Origin: Collinsella aerofaciens
Lineage (GTDB): Bacteria; Actinomycetota; Coriobacteriia; Coriobacteriales; Coriobacteriaceae
Length of the DNA: 24,219 nucleotides
NCBI GenBank assembly: GCA_021641225.1
Contig: JAJWXI010000011.1
Coordinates: 1 to 24,219 of the forward strand
Direction: 5' to 3'
Shown: one piece after another, positions 6,508 through 13,418 of the stretch
Position numbering within the stretch: the stretch's first letter is position 1
Layout of the letters: every line of letters starts with the position of its first letter
Notes under the pieces: generated by a model
The model's input: the letters and a program-made list of their open reading frames with translations, nothing else
Database searches by the model: none
What the model was told of the DNA's origin: nothing
Position numbers and translations under genes: made by a program

Positions 6508-7635
6508 ATGAAGGATCTACTTTGTGACATATCGGCTTTTAGGTACTGGCGTTTGCCCCCTCAGGTCCGCGCTTTGTGTCCGCCGCTTCCACGGCCGGAA
6601 GAAGACCGGCAGCGATATGATCTCGCCCGTAACCCGACGGCTGCGGTTGCGCTCGGTTTTCCGTTGTATACATTGGTTCGGACGAGAAACAAGCGGACTT
6701 GTCCTGCCAGCATTAGGCAGCGGCTGTTCCTCGGTGAGCTCCCCAGGGAATCCGTGCTGGAAACGGAGCATGGATTTTTGATTACGTCTCCTCTACTGAC
6801 GGCATTCATCATGTTGCGGCATCTGACGGATCTCCAGCTTCTTTTGGTATTGGCGGAGATGTGTGGCTTGTTTGCGGTGTGCGCTCTGCCGGCGGCGCTT
6901 GAGGCGGAGCTTACGCGCGCAATTGATTCGGGCGCGATTTCGACAACGGTTGGTTGGGTGCGCTGCCCGTCCGAAGACGGCACCGCTTCAAATTTATGGC
7001 GTCGAGACGCTTTGGTTTTGGGCAGAGACCTTGACCGTTTTTGTTCAGATGTCTGCGGGATGCGTTACGGCAATAGATTTATGGCGGTATCGCAACTCGT
7101 TCCATTGGGTGCCGCGTCGCCTTTTGAGGTCGAGGCGTATTTGTTGCTTGGACTGCCGCGAGCCCTGGGAGGCGAAGGGTTCTGTGGCATAGAGCTCAAT
7201 GTCGAAGTGACGCTAAGCACAAGTGCTCGAGCGATTGTGGGAAAGTCCCGTGTATATATCGACCTACTTCTTTCTTCGCCGGACGGCAGGCGACAGGTGG
7301 CCATTGAATGTCAGGGGAAGGCCTCGCACGGATGCGCAGGGGATGGCTTGCGTGACGCTGACCGCATGACAGCCCTTCAGGCCATGGGCTACGATGTACT
7401 TCTCCTGACACACAGACAGATATCCGATGAGGGTAGATTCTGCGCGATTGTTAAGGCCGTATGCAGGATGCTCGATGTTGAATATCGTGATAAAAGCTCA
7501 GATGAGCAAAGGGCTGAGACATTACTTCGGTCTGAACTATTCGTTGACTGGACAAAATTGGGAGTAATTGACGGAAAGATACCCGTTAGACACAAAACAG
7601 CTCGATCGTGGACGGCTGCGGTTCTAAGTGAGTAG
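6508..7635 (+). CDS. DUF559/Vsr-like nuclease-fold protein of unknown function
   Basis: A 375-residue protein. The N-terminal half (LLCDISAFRYWRLPP, then a leucine-rich helical stretch near 95-140) resembles the upstream part of AbiEi-like and similar defence-associated proteins, but weakly. The C-terminal half (about 245-325) has the layout of a DUF559/Vsr-type PD-(D/E)XK domain: Asp252 in YIDLLL, then Glu267 and Lys271 in IECQGK, His274, and a helix DADRMTALQAMGYDVLLLTH. A substrate or partner cannot be named. The start at 6508 (ATG) is preferred over GTG at 6502, though neither has a good ribosome site. The last codons are supplied by repeat copy 2: the frame enters the element and stops at its internal TAG. 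The original 3' end may therefore have been lost. Direct element copies lie on both sides. Confidence 0.65.
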   Translation: MKDLLCDISAFRYWRLPPQVRALCPPLPRPEEDRQRYDLARNPTAAVALGFPLYTLVRTRNKRTCPASIRQRLFLGELPRESVLETEHGFLITSPLLTAFIMLRHLTDLQLLLVLAEMCGLFAVCALPAALEAELTRAIDSGAISTTVGWVRCPSEDGTASNLWRRDALVLGRDLDRFCSDVCGMRYGNRFMAVSQLVPLGAASPFEVEAYLLLGLPRALGGEGFCGIELNVEVTLSTSARAIVGKSRVYIDLLLSSPDGRRQVAIECQGKASHGCAGDGLRDADRMTALQAMGYDVLLLTHRQISDEGRFCAIVKAVCRMLDVEYRDKSSDEQRAETLLRSELFVDWTKLGVIDGKIPVRHKTARSWTAAVLSE

Positions 7636-7744
7636 ACTTTTGGCACTTTGGCGACCAGGCTGTTTTGCAACAAGTCATTTACCTGCGGCTTTATAAAGCA
7701 ATATGGATGGTGTGCTCGGCAAGTTCCAAAAAGTCTACTCACTT
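7626..7744. repeat. 119-bp inverted-end element, copy 2
   Basis: Same length and orientation as the copy at 6205-6323, with about 82% identity by hand count. The inverted ends are longer here: CTAAGTGAGTAGACTTTT at left matches the complement of the right end through 7746, with TA bordering both sides. It overlaps the last three codons and stop of the nuclease-like gene. Confidence 0.85.
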
Positions 7745-7812
7745 AGTTTTTGGCAAGATGCCAATGCCTAAGGCGGTCCTATTTCAGGGCGTTAACAAAT
7801 TCGTGAGGCACG

Positions 7813-7841
7813 AAAAAGGCCCGAACCATGCGGTCCGGGCC
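7813..7841 (-). terminator. intrinsic terminator of the rubrerythrin gene
   Basis: Read leftward, GGCCCG...CGGGCC (7818-7841) forms a stem of six pairs plus three more after one mismatch, then TTTTT (7813-7817). It lies 36 bases past the rubrerythrin stop. Confidence 0.8.
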
Positions 7842-7876
7842 TCATCGAGCTAGAGGTTATGTCTCAGGCAGTTGGC

Positions 7877-8437
7877 TTAGCCAAAGTAGCGCTTGAGCAG
7901 ACCGGCGAAAGCCTTGCCGTGGCGAGCCTCGTCGCGAGCCATCTCGTGCACGGTGTCGTGGATGGCATCGAGGCCAGCGGCCTTGGCGCGCTTGGCAAGA
8001 TCGGTCTTGCCGGCGGTGGCGCCGTTCTCGGCCTCAACGCGCATCTCGAGGTTCTTCTTGGTGGAGTCGGTCACGACCTCGCCCAGGAGCTCGGCGAACT
8101 TGGCGGCGTGCTCGGCCTCCTCGTGGGCAGCCTTCTCCCAGTACAGGCCGATCTCGGGATAGCCCTCGCGATGAGCGACGCGAGCCATTGCCAGGTACAT
8201 ACCGACCTCGGAGCACTCGCCCTCAAAGTTGGCGCGCAGGTCGGCAACGATGTCCTCGGAGACGCCCTCCATCTTGGCGACGCCCACGACGTGCTCGGCA
8301 GCCCACTCGAGCTGGCCCTCCTCCTGCTTCAGGAAACGAGAACCGGGAACGCCGCACTGGGGGCACTTAAAATCCTCGGGCAGCTGGTCGCCGTCGAACT
8401 CTTCCACATAACCGCAAACGGGGCAAACAAACTTCAT
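7877..8437 (-). CDS. rubrerythrin with N-terminal rubredoxin domain (reverse type)
   Basis: A 186-residue cytoplasmic non-haem iron protein, expected to reduce hydrogen peroxide and protect an anaerobe from oxygen. The rubredoxin iron site comes first: Cys5/Cys8 (CPVCGY) and Cys25/Cys28 (CPQCG). A ferritin-like four-helix domain follows, with di-iron ligand motifs FEGECSE, HEEAEH, RVEAEN and ARDEARH. Classic rubrerythrin has the opposite domain order, so this is the 'reverse' form known from clostridia. The frame stays open up to 8530, but the ATG at 8437 has AAAGGA at good spacing and begins exactly at the rubredoxin domain. It is a single gene with its own promoter and terminator. Confidence 0.93.
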   Translation of the reverse strand: MKFVCPVCGYVEEFDGDQLPEDFKCPQCGVPGSRFLKQEEGQLEWAAEHVVGVAKMEGVSEDIVADLRANFEGECSEVGMYLAMARVAHREGYPEIGLYWEKAAHEEAEHAAKFAELLGEVVTDSTKKNLEMRVEAENGATAGKTDLAKRAKAAGLDAIHDTVHEMARDEARHGKAFAGLLKRYFG

Positions 8438-8472
8438 GATTCGATCCTTTCGATCGATGGCGATGGTGCGCT

Positions 8473-8503
8473 CGTCCGGTCCCGTAAGGGCCCTCTCCGG
8501 ACG
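8473..8503 (-). other. hairpin in the rubrerythrin leader
   Basis: CGTCCGG (8473-8479) pairs with CCGGACG (8497-8503), with a small CCC/GGG inner stem. If transcription starts near 8515 it forms in the 5' untranslated region, about 35 bases before the start codon. Its role is unknown. Confidence 0.4.
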
Positions 8504-8521
8504 TGCGTCTTGACGAGTTCT

Positions 8522-8549
8522 ATTATCCATAAATGAGACCGAATGTGAA
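8522..8549 (-). promoter_or_regulatory. promoter of the rubrerythrin gene
   Basis: On the minus strand TTCACA (8544-8549) and GATAAT (8522-8527) each match the sigma-70-type boxes at five of six positions, with a 16-base spacer. The predicted leader is about 75-80 bases. Confidence 0.6.
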
Positions 8550-8660
8550 GCCTATTAGGAATGATTTTTAATAAAACAATTTTGGGCATGTGAAGATGTT
8601 GATTGATTAACGATTGCTAGACCTCGTGCGACCTCCGATGAGTACAATCGGTCGAGCAAA

Positions 8661-8676
8661 TGTTGACCTATCAACA
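8661..8676 (+). promoter_or_regulatory. small palindrome ahead of the alcohol dehydrogenase ribosome site
   Basis: TGTTGA-CCTA-TCAACA is a perfect 6-bp inverted repeat lying just before AAGGAG and the start at 8695. It could be an operator or an RNA hairpin affecting translation. No convincing -10/-35 pair was found between 8550 and 8660. Confidence 0.35.
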
Positions 8677-8694
8677 AATGAAGGAGTTTCCTTT

Positions 8695-9915
8695 ATGCAT
8701 CTAGCCCGTCGTGCCTGGTGCCGAACATATCAGATGGTTTTTCGCATCGCATTGCCGATCCTGCCCTATACCGAGCCGCGCATTTTGGAGCATGCCGAGG
8801 ATGTGCCCGCGGTGCTTCAAAAGCGCTCGATCCAGAAGGTCCTTATCGTGACAGACCCTGGTATTGCACGTTTGGGGCTCACGGCATCACTCGAGCGTGC
8901 GCTTACGGGTCAGGGGATTGGCGTTACGGTCTATGCCGAAACGCGTGCGAACCCCACGGTCTCAAACGTGGAGGAAGCGGCGTCCCTGTATCGCGAGAGC
9001 GCCTGCCAGGCCATTATCGGCTTTGGCGGCGGTTCGGCCATGGACTGCGCCAAGGGCGTGGGCGCACGCATCGCACAGCCAAATAAGCCCATCAACAAGA
9101 TGCGCGGCCTGTTGCGCGTCCACCGTCTCCTGCCGCTGCTTATTGCGGTTCCCACTACCGCCGGTACGGGAAGCGAAGTCACACTCGCGGCGGTTATCAC
9201 CGATGACGAGACGCACTACAAATACCCCATTAACGACTTTGTGCTTATTCCGCGCTTTGCGGTGCACGACCCCGAGTTTACACGCGGCCTGCCCGCCTCC
9301 ATTACGGGGCAGACGGGCATGGATGCTCTGACACATGCCGTCGAGGCGTTTATCGGGCGCAGCACCACGCCCTATACGCGTAAGATGGCGCGTCAGGCGG
9401 TCCAGCTCATCCGCGACAATTTGCTCGAGGCTTATGAGCATGGCGACGACATGCGCGCTCGTCGCAATATGCTTTCGGCGGCGTATAAGGCGGGCGTTGC
9501 GTTTACTCGCTCCTATGTCGGATATGTGCATGCCATCGCGCACAGCCTGGGCGGCCGATACGGAATTCCGCACGGTTTGGCCAACGCGATCATCCTGCCG
9601 CACATGCTTCGCGCTTATGGTGACGCCGCCGCCCCCAAGCTTGCCGATCTTGCTCGCATGGCCGGTATCGCGCCGGCTAACGCGCAGGACAGTCTTGCGG
9701 CCGAGGCCTTTATCGATTGGGTCGACCGCATGAACGCCGCCTTGGGCATACCCAAATATGTGACGGGCATTCGCCGCTCCGACATTCCTGAGATGGCGGC
9801 GCATGCCGATGCCGAGGCCAATCCCCTGTACCCCGTTCCGCTTTTAATGGACCGTTTGGAGCTCGAGCATATGTACGAGGTCGTTGCGGGTGGTATGTTT
9901 GAAGACGAGAACTAG
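8695..9915 (+). CDS. iron-containing alcohol dehydrogenase
   Basis: A 406-residue group-III (Fe-dependent) alcohol dehydrogenase that interconverts an alcohol and an aldehyde with NAD(P). The nucleotide site shows as GGGS at 111-114 and PTTAGTGSE at 153-161. The metal ligands fit Asp210 and His214 (GMDALTHAVE), His283 (AIAHSLGG) and His293 (GIPHGLANA). The start at 8695 has AAGGAG nine bases upstream; an open frame back to 8614 is probably not translated. The aldehyde dehydrogenase gene starts eight bases after its stop, so the pair can link alcohol, aldehyde and acid. The true substrate is unknown. The N-terminal extension of about 15 residues (MHLARRAWCRTYQMV) is slightly unusual. Confidence 0.9.
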   Translation: MHLARRAWCRTYQMVFRIALPILPYTEPRILEHAEDVPAVLQKRSIQKVLIVTDPGIARLGLTASLERALTGQGIGVTVYAETRANPTVSNVEEAASLYRESACQAIIGFGGGSAMDCAKGVGARIAQPNKPINKMRGLLRVHRLLPLLIAVPTTAGTGSEVTLAAVITDDETHYKYPINDFVLIPRFAVHDPEFTRGLPASITGQTGMDALTHAVEAFIGRSTTPYTRKMARQAVQLIRDNLLEAYEHGDDMRARRNMLSAAYKAGVAFTRSYVGYVHAIAHSLGGRYGIPHGLANAIILPHMLRAYGDAAAPKLADLARMAGIAPANAQDSLAAEAFIDWVDRMNAALGIPKYVTGIRRSDIPEMAAHADAEANPLYPVPLLMDRLELEHMYEVVAGGMFEDEN

Positions 9916-9923
9916 GAGGGCCC

Positions 9924-11303
9924 ATGAACACCGAGGAAATCGCGCGCATCGTTGCCGATCAGCGCGCCTATTTTAAGACACACGCCACGTTTGATGTCGA
10001 TGCTCGACGTCGTGCGCTCGTGAGTTTACGCGATGCGGTGCGGGCCCACGAGGCCGATATTGCCCATGCGCTCAAGACCGATTTGGGAAAGTCGCATGAC
10101 GAGGCGTATATGTGCGAGATCGGCACCTCGCTTTCCGAGATTCGTTATCAGATTGCGCATGTGGCTCGATGGAGTCGCTCGCGCCTGCGTCCGTGTGACC
10201 TCGCCAACGCCGTGAGTGTGTGCAAGACGCAGTCCGTGCCCTATGGCGTCACACTCATCATGGCTCCGTGGAACTACCCGTTTTTACTGACGCTCGAGCC
10301 ACTCGCCGGCGCCCTTGCCGCGGGCAATACCGTGGTCATCAAGCCGAGCGCCTATGCTCCGGCATCGAGCGCGGTGCTCAAGCAAATCTGTGAAGAGGCA
10401 TTTGATCCGCGCTTGGTGACGGTCGTCGAAGGCGGGCGTGCCGAAAACGAAGCGTTGCTCGATGAGTGCTGGGACAAGATCTTCTTTACCGGTAGCGTTC
10501 CGGTCGGCAAGCTCGTCATGGAGCGTGCAAGTAAAAACCTCACACCCGTGACGCTTGAGCTGGGCGGAAAGAGTCCCTGCATCGTGGATGCGACGGCTAA
10601 CTTGAAGGTCGCGGCACGCCGTATCGCCTTTGGTAAATGGCTCAACGTGGGGCAGACCTGCGTGGCGCCCGACTACCTGCTGGTCGATGCGCGCGTGCAC
10701 GACGAGCTGCTGGACCTCATCAAGGAGGAGGCCCGCCGCATGTTTGGCGAGCATCCGCTCGACAATGAGAATTACGGTCATATTGTCAACGCCAAGCATT
10801 TCGCGCGCGTACGCGGGCTGATCGACCCCGACAAGGTTGTGCTGGGAGGTACCGCGCGCGAGTCGTCGCTCAAGATTGAGCCGACGATTTTGGACGGCGT
10901 GGCGCCTGAGGACGCCGTAATGCAGGAGGAGATTTTCGGCCCCATCTTGCCGGTGCTGTCGTTTGAGAGCCTAGACGAGGCCGAGACGTTTATTACGGAT
11001 CGTCCGACGCCGCTGGCCCTGTATATCTTTAGCCAAGACCGTGAGGTTCAGCAGCGCTTTGTGCGTTACGTGCCCTTTGGTGGTGGCTGTGTTAATGACA
11101 CCATTATGCATTTGGCCACGAGCCATATGGGCTTTGGCGGCATGGGGGCGAGCGGTATGGGACAGTACCATGGACGCGAGAGCTTCGATACGTTTAGCCA
11201 CAAGAAGAGCATCGTGAACAAGACAACGTGGCTGGACGTGCCGTTCCGCTATGCCCCTTACGCAAGCTGGAAGCACAAGTTCGTGCGCATGTTTGTGCAT
11301 TAG
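9924..11303 (+). CDS. aldehyde dehydrogenase (class 3-like, NAD(P)-dependent)
   Basis: A 459-residue ALDH-superfamily enzyme that oxidises an aldehyde to the acid. Catalytic Cys246 lies in NVGQTCVAPD and the general base Glu212 in LELGGKSP. The cofactor-site motif PWNYPF is at 115-120. The short length and C-terminal hydrophobic/basic tail fit the class 3/YwdH-type group that acts on medium-chain or aromatic aldehydes; the actual substrate is not determinable. The ribosome site AGGAGG overlaps the stop codon of the alcohol dehydrogenase, so the two are co-translated. A hairpin at 11328-11363 ends the operon. Confidence 0.92.
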   Translation: MNTEEIARIVADQRAYFKTHATFDVDARRRALVSLRDAVRAHEADIAHALKTDLGKSHDEAYMCEIGTSLSEIRYQIAHVARWSRSRLRPCDLANAVSVCKTQSVPYGVTLIMAPWNYPFLLTLEPLAGALAAGNTVVIKPSAYAPASSAVLKQICEEAFDPRLVTVVEGGRAENEALLDECWDKIFFTGSVPVGKLVMERASKNLTPVTLELGGKSPCIVDATANLKVAARRIAFGKWLNVGQTCVAPDYLLVDARVHDELLDLIKEEARRMFGEHPLDNENYGHIVNAKHFARVRGLIDPDKVVLGGTARESSLKIEPTILDGVAPEDAVMQEEIFGPILPVLSFESLDEAETFITDRPTPLALYIFSQDREVQQRFVRYVPFGGGCVNDTIMHLATSHMGFGGMGASGMGQYHGRESFDTFSHKKSIVNKTTWLDVPFRYAPYASWKHKFVRMFVH

Positions 11304-11327
11304 AATCAGATGACATAGGGATAAACA

Positions 11328-11363
11328 AAGTGGCCGCCCCCGCGTAAGCGAAGACGGCCACTT
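11328..11363. terminator. hairpin at the end of the dehydrogenase operon
   Basis: AAGTGGCCG (11328-11336) pairs perfectly with CGGCCACTT (11355-11363). The rightward side continues TTCTCAC, a poor T-tract. The leftward side continues TTTGTTTATC, so it may work in both directions. Confidence 0.5.
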
Positions 11364-11390
11364 CTCACGATGAAAACGTGTATCGGAGTT

Positions 11391-11461
11391 GGCAAGACCC
11401 GCTGCCACGGGTGCCATCCGTGTTCCTATCTTATCTGCAAGCGTTCCGTCGCGCAAGCGTT
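11391..11461. other. intergenic stretch with a hairpin and a short direct repeat
   Basis: Within the 264-base gap 11304-11567 I see a hairpin (ACCCG/CGGGT extended by GGC/GCC, 11391-11415). A 9-bp direct repeat, GCAAGCGTT, lies at 11437-11445 and 11453-11461. No convincing promoter, small RNA or gene is recognisable, and the function is unknown. Confidence 0.3.
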
Positions 11462-11567
11462 GCGGCAAACGATTGAAAGACGCAGACAGGATGAATTTGT
11501 GTCCGCACGGGCCCGTAGACTTCTCAACTACGTTGTGGATGCTCGCTAATCGGTAATGGAGGCGCAC

Positions 11568-11747
11568 GTGTTTGATGACGATGACCTGTTCGATCTGACA
11601 GACGATCCGTTTGAGTGGGATATGCTACTCGATGACGATGAGTTGGAGCAGGACCGTAAGAAGCGGCAGGGCAAGAAGGCGCGGGATGACGCTTCGAAAA
11701 AGCAGGACAAGCGTCGCCGAGGTCTGTTCGGCGGGCTCTTTGGGTGA
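11568..11747 (+). CDS. small charged protein of unknown function
   Basis: A 59-residue protein with a strongly acidic first half (FDDDDLFDLTDDPFEWDML, later LLDDDELEQD) and a strongly basic second half (KKRQGKKARDDASKKQDKRRR), ending GLFGGLFG. There is no signal peptide or membrane segment. I prefer the GTG at 11568 because GGAGG sits five bases before it; the in-frame ATG at 11556 has no ribosome site and in fact overlaps that GGAGG. The charge split and clean ribosome site suggest a real gene. Function unknown. The promoter of the next gene overlaps its stop codon. Confidence 0.55.
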   Translation: MFDDDDLFDLTDDPFEWDMLLDDDELEQDRKKRQGKKARDDASKKQDKRRRGLFGGLFG

Positions 11748-11773
11748 CTGTCTCATCGTCGCGTCTGTATACT
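11744..11773 (+). promoter_or_regulatory. promoter of the metallophosphoesterase gene
   Basis: GTGACT (11744-11749; four of six) and TATACT (11768-11773; five of six) are separated by 18 bases. They lie about 40 bases before the start at 11814. Confidence 0.5.
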
Positions 11774-11813
11774 AAACAGGTCTTATACGCGTTGCGAAAT
11801 GAGGACAGAGACG

Positions 11814-12359
11814 ATGATGTGGTTTACCGCCGACCTGCACCTGGGCGATACGAATATCTTGCACGACATGGATCGACCGTTTGACTCGGTCGAGGAGATG
11901 AACCGCCGTGTCATCGATGCCATCAATGAGTGCGTGGCTGTGGACGACCGCCTCTATATCTTGGGAGACTTTACCTATCGTTTGCCCCTGGCGGAGGCGG
12001 TGCGCCTGCGCGAGCGCATCGAATGTCAGAACGTGACGCTCATCCGCGGTAACCATGACGGCGACTGGGAAGATCCAGACGCGCCGCACATTTGGGATGA
12101 GGTGCGCGATTATCTGGAGGTCGCCCCCGGTTACGCGAAGGGCCATCGCCTGGTAATGAGCCATTACCCCATGCTCAGCTGGAACGGCAAGGCGCGTGGC
12201 GCCATCATGTTGCACGGGCATATCCACAGCAGGGGAGACCGCACCAACGCGCGCAACCGCGATCGCGAGCGCCCCATCTTTCGCTATGATGTCGGCCTCG
12301 ATGCCAACGAGTACAAGCCCGTTAGCCGCGACCAGATCCTGGGCTTCTTTGGACTCTAG
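11814..12359 (+). CDS. calcineurin-like metallophosphoesterase
   Basis: A 181-residue single-domain phosphoesterase with all the metal motifs in order: D-x-H in FTADLHLGD (residues 4-12), GD in LYILGDFTY, GNHD in IRGNHDGD, then MSHYPM and LHGHIHS. It belongs with the small bacterial stand-alone phosphoesterases that open FTADxHxG; the substrate is unknown. The start at 11814 (MMWFTADL) fits the family's usual N-terminus and has GAGG nine bases upstream. An ATG at 11799 is possible and would add five residues. A terminator at 12380 follows the stop codon by about 20 bases. Confidence 0.88.
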   Translation: MMWFTADLHLGDTNILHDMDRPFDSVEEMNRRVIDAINECVAVDDRLYILGDFTYRLPLAEAVRLRERIECQNVTLIRGNHDGDWEDPDAPHIWDEVRDYLEVAPGYAKGHRLVMSHYPMLSWNGKARGAIMLHGHIHSRGDRTNARNRDRERPIFRYDVGLDANEYKPVSRDQILGFFGL

Positions 12360-12378
12360 CTGTAAGTGCAGGTAGAAT
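12350..12378 (+). promoter_or_regulatory. promoter of the antiterminator gene
   Basis: TGGACT (12350-12355; four of six) and TAGAAT (12373-12378; five of six) have an ideal 17-base spacer. Expected start is near 12385, inside the 5' arm of the terminator hairpin at 12380. Confidence 0.5.
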
Positions 12379-12379
12379 G

Positions 12380-12414
12380 AACGCGCCGCGCGGATGGTCT
12401 GCACGGCGCGTTTT
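12380..12414 (+). terminator. intrinsic terminator between phosphoesterase and antiterminator genes
   Basis: AACGCGCCG (12380-12388) pairs perfectly with CGGCGCGTT (12404-12412), running into TTTT (12411-12414). It would stop readthrough from the upstream gene. It overlaps the start of the next transcript. Confidence 0.75.
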
Positions 12415-12432
12415 AGTAGGAGCGATGATTCC

Positions 12433-13269
12433 ATGAGGGCTATCCAGCGCATTAACCATAACGCTGCCATCTGCGAAGACGGCGCGGGGCGTCAGCTTAT
12501 CGCGCTGGGTCGTGGTATCGGCTTTGGCGATATGCCGCATGAGGTCGACCTGGATGTCATCACGCGTACCTTTTACGGCATTGATTCAAAGTACCTGGCG
12601 TTTATTGATGAGGTCGACCCCGAGGTGCTGGAGTTTTCTGCTCAGCTGGCTGATATCGCAACCGGACAGCTTTCGTACGAATTGAGCCCTAACCTCCCCA
12701 TTACACTGGCGGACCATATCCAGTTTGCCATTAAGCGCGCCCGCGAACACATGGTGGTGTCGTTGCCGCTCGAGCGCGATCTGGAGCAGCTGCATCCCAT
12801 CGAATACCGCTTGGGCGAGCTGGCTGTTCGCGGCATCCAGAAAAGCTTCCGTGTGCGTATGCCCCGAAGCGAGGCCGCGGGCATTGCCATGTCGATTGTC
12901 AACGCATCGGTTAAGCCGAGCGAGCGGCGCGTGCTTGCCGAGCAGCACGAGGAGCGACTGCTCGATATGACGGTCGCGATTATTCAAGAAGAGTTGGGTG
13001 TGACGGTCGATCGCTCGTCGTTCGCCTTTGCCCGCTTTGCCACTCATGTGCGCTATCTGCTCGACCGCGTGGCAAAGAAAGAGCCGATCGATACCGAGAA
13101 CTCCGGTCTTTACGACGTGCTCGTGGAGCAGTATCCGGCGGCATCGCGTTGCGCTCACCGTGTCGACGATCTGATTCAAGAGACCTTTGGCGAGCCATTG
13201 GCCCAAGAGGAGCTCGTCTATCTGATCATGCATGTGAATCGCGTGGCTTCTGTCCACTCGGATAAATAG
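12433..13269 (+). CDS. BglG/LicT-family transcription antiterminator
   Basis: A 278-residue RNA-binding antiterminator. Residues 1-55 are the CAT RNA-binding domain (RINHNAAICEDGAGRQLIAL, then GRGIGFG). PRD1 spans about 65-170 and PRD2 about 171-278. Proteins of this family bind a RAT hairpin in a leader RNA and block an overlapping terminator; phosphorylation of PRD histidines by PTS proteins sets their activity. Visible sites are His95 (ADHIQFA, PRD1), His205 (RFATHVRY) and His267 (LIMHVNR, both PRD2). The second PRD1 histidine (IALH in LicT) is Ser154 here. The start at 12433 has AGGAG ten bases upstream. Its likely target, a RAT sequence, lies at 13382 in front of the EIIBC gene. Confidence 0.93.
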   Translation: MRAIQRINHNAAICEDGAGRQLIALGRGIGFGDMPHEVDLDVITRTFYGIDSKYLAFIDEVDPEVLEFSAQLADIATGQLSYELSPNLPITLADHIQFAIKRAREHMVVSLPLERDLEQLHPIEYRLGELAVRGIQKSFRVRMPRSEAAGIAMSIVNASVKPSERRVLAEQHEERLLDMTVAIIQEELGVTVDRSSFAFARFATHVRYLLDRVAKKEPIDTENSGLYDVLVEQYPAASRCAHRVDDLIQETFGEPLAQEELVYLIMHVNRVASVHSDK

Positions 13270-13299
13270 GCTCTCTGGTATTTCCTTTCCGTCATGGCG

Positions 13300-13333
13300 A
13301 CCGTTCGCGGGTCGTTTGCTACCGTTCGTCGGT
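13300..13333 (+). repeat. tandem 13-bp repeats upstream of the PTS promoter
   Basis: ACCGTTCGCGGGT (13300-13312) and ACCGTTCGTCGGT (13321-13333) agree at 11 of 13 positions. They are 21 bp apart, two helical turns, ending about 30 bp before the -10 box. They are placed like an activator site, but no regulator is known. Confidence 0.45.
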
Positions 13334-13364
13334 AATCTGAGCCGCAACGAACGCATCTGCCGCA

Positions 13365-13370
13365 TATACT
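13365..13370 (+). promoter_or_regulatory. -10 box of the PTS promoter
   Basis: TATACT matches the -10 consensus at five of six positions. It places the transcript start around 13377, a few bases before the RAT sequence. No good -35 box is present, which would suit an activator-dependent promoter. Confidence 0.5.
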
Positions 13371-13381
13371 CGCCGTGTGTT

Positions 13382-13418
13382 GGGTGTTACTCACGGCGCA
13401 GCTCCGAGAGGCACTACC
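13382..13418 (+). promoter_or_regulatory. RAT (ribonucleic antiterminator) target site
   Basis: The sequence keeps the conserved core of BglG/LicT/SacY targets: GGGTGTTACTC at the left and GAGAGGCACTACC at the right, against family patterns GG-TTGTTACT and AGGCAAAACC. Its right end (ACTACC) is shared with the left arm of the terminator that follows, so the two folds exclude each other. Confidence 0.8.

Noticed and set aside
6205..7744. Treating the unit as a composite transposon
   Set aside because: No transposase is present, the flanking elements are only 119 bp, and a target-site duplication is not consistent between copies.
11304..11567. A small RNA or riboswitch in the gap after the aldehyde dehydrogenase gene
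   Set aside because: Only one modest hairpin and a 9-bp repeat are visible; no known riboswitch or SRP/6S RNA core could be matched.
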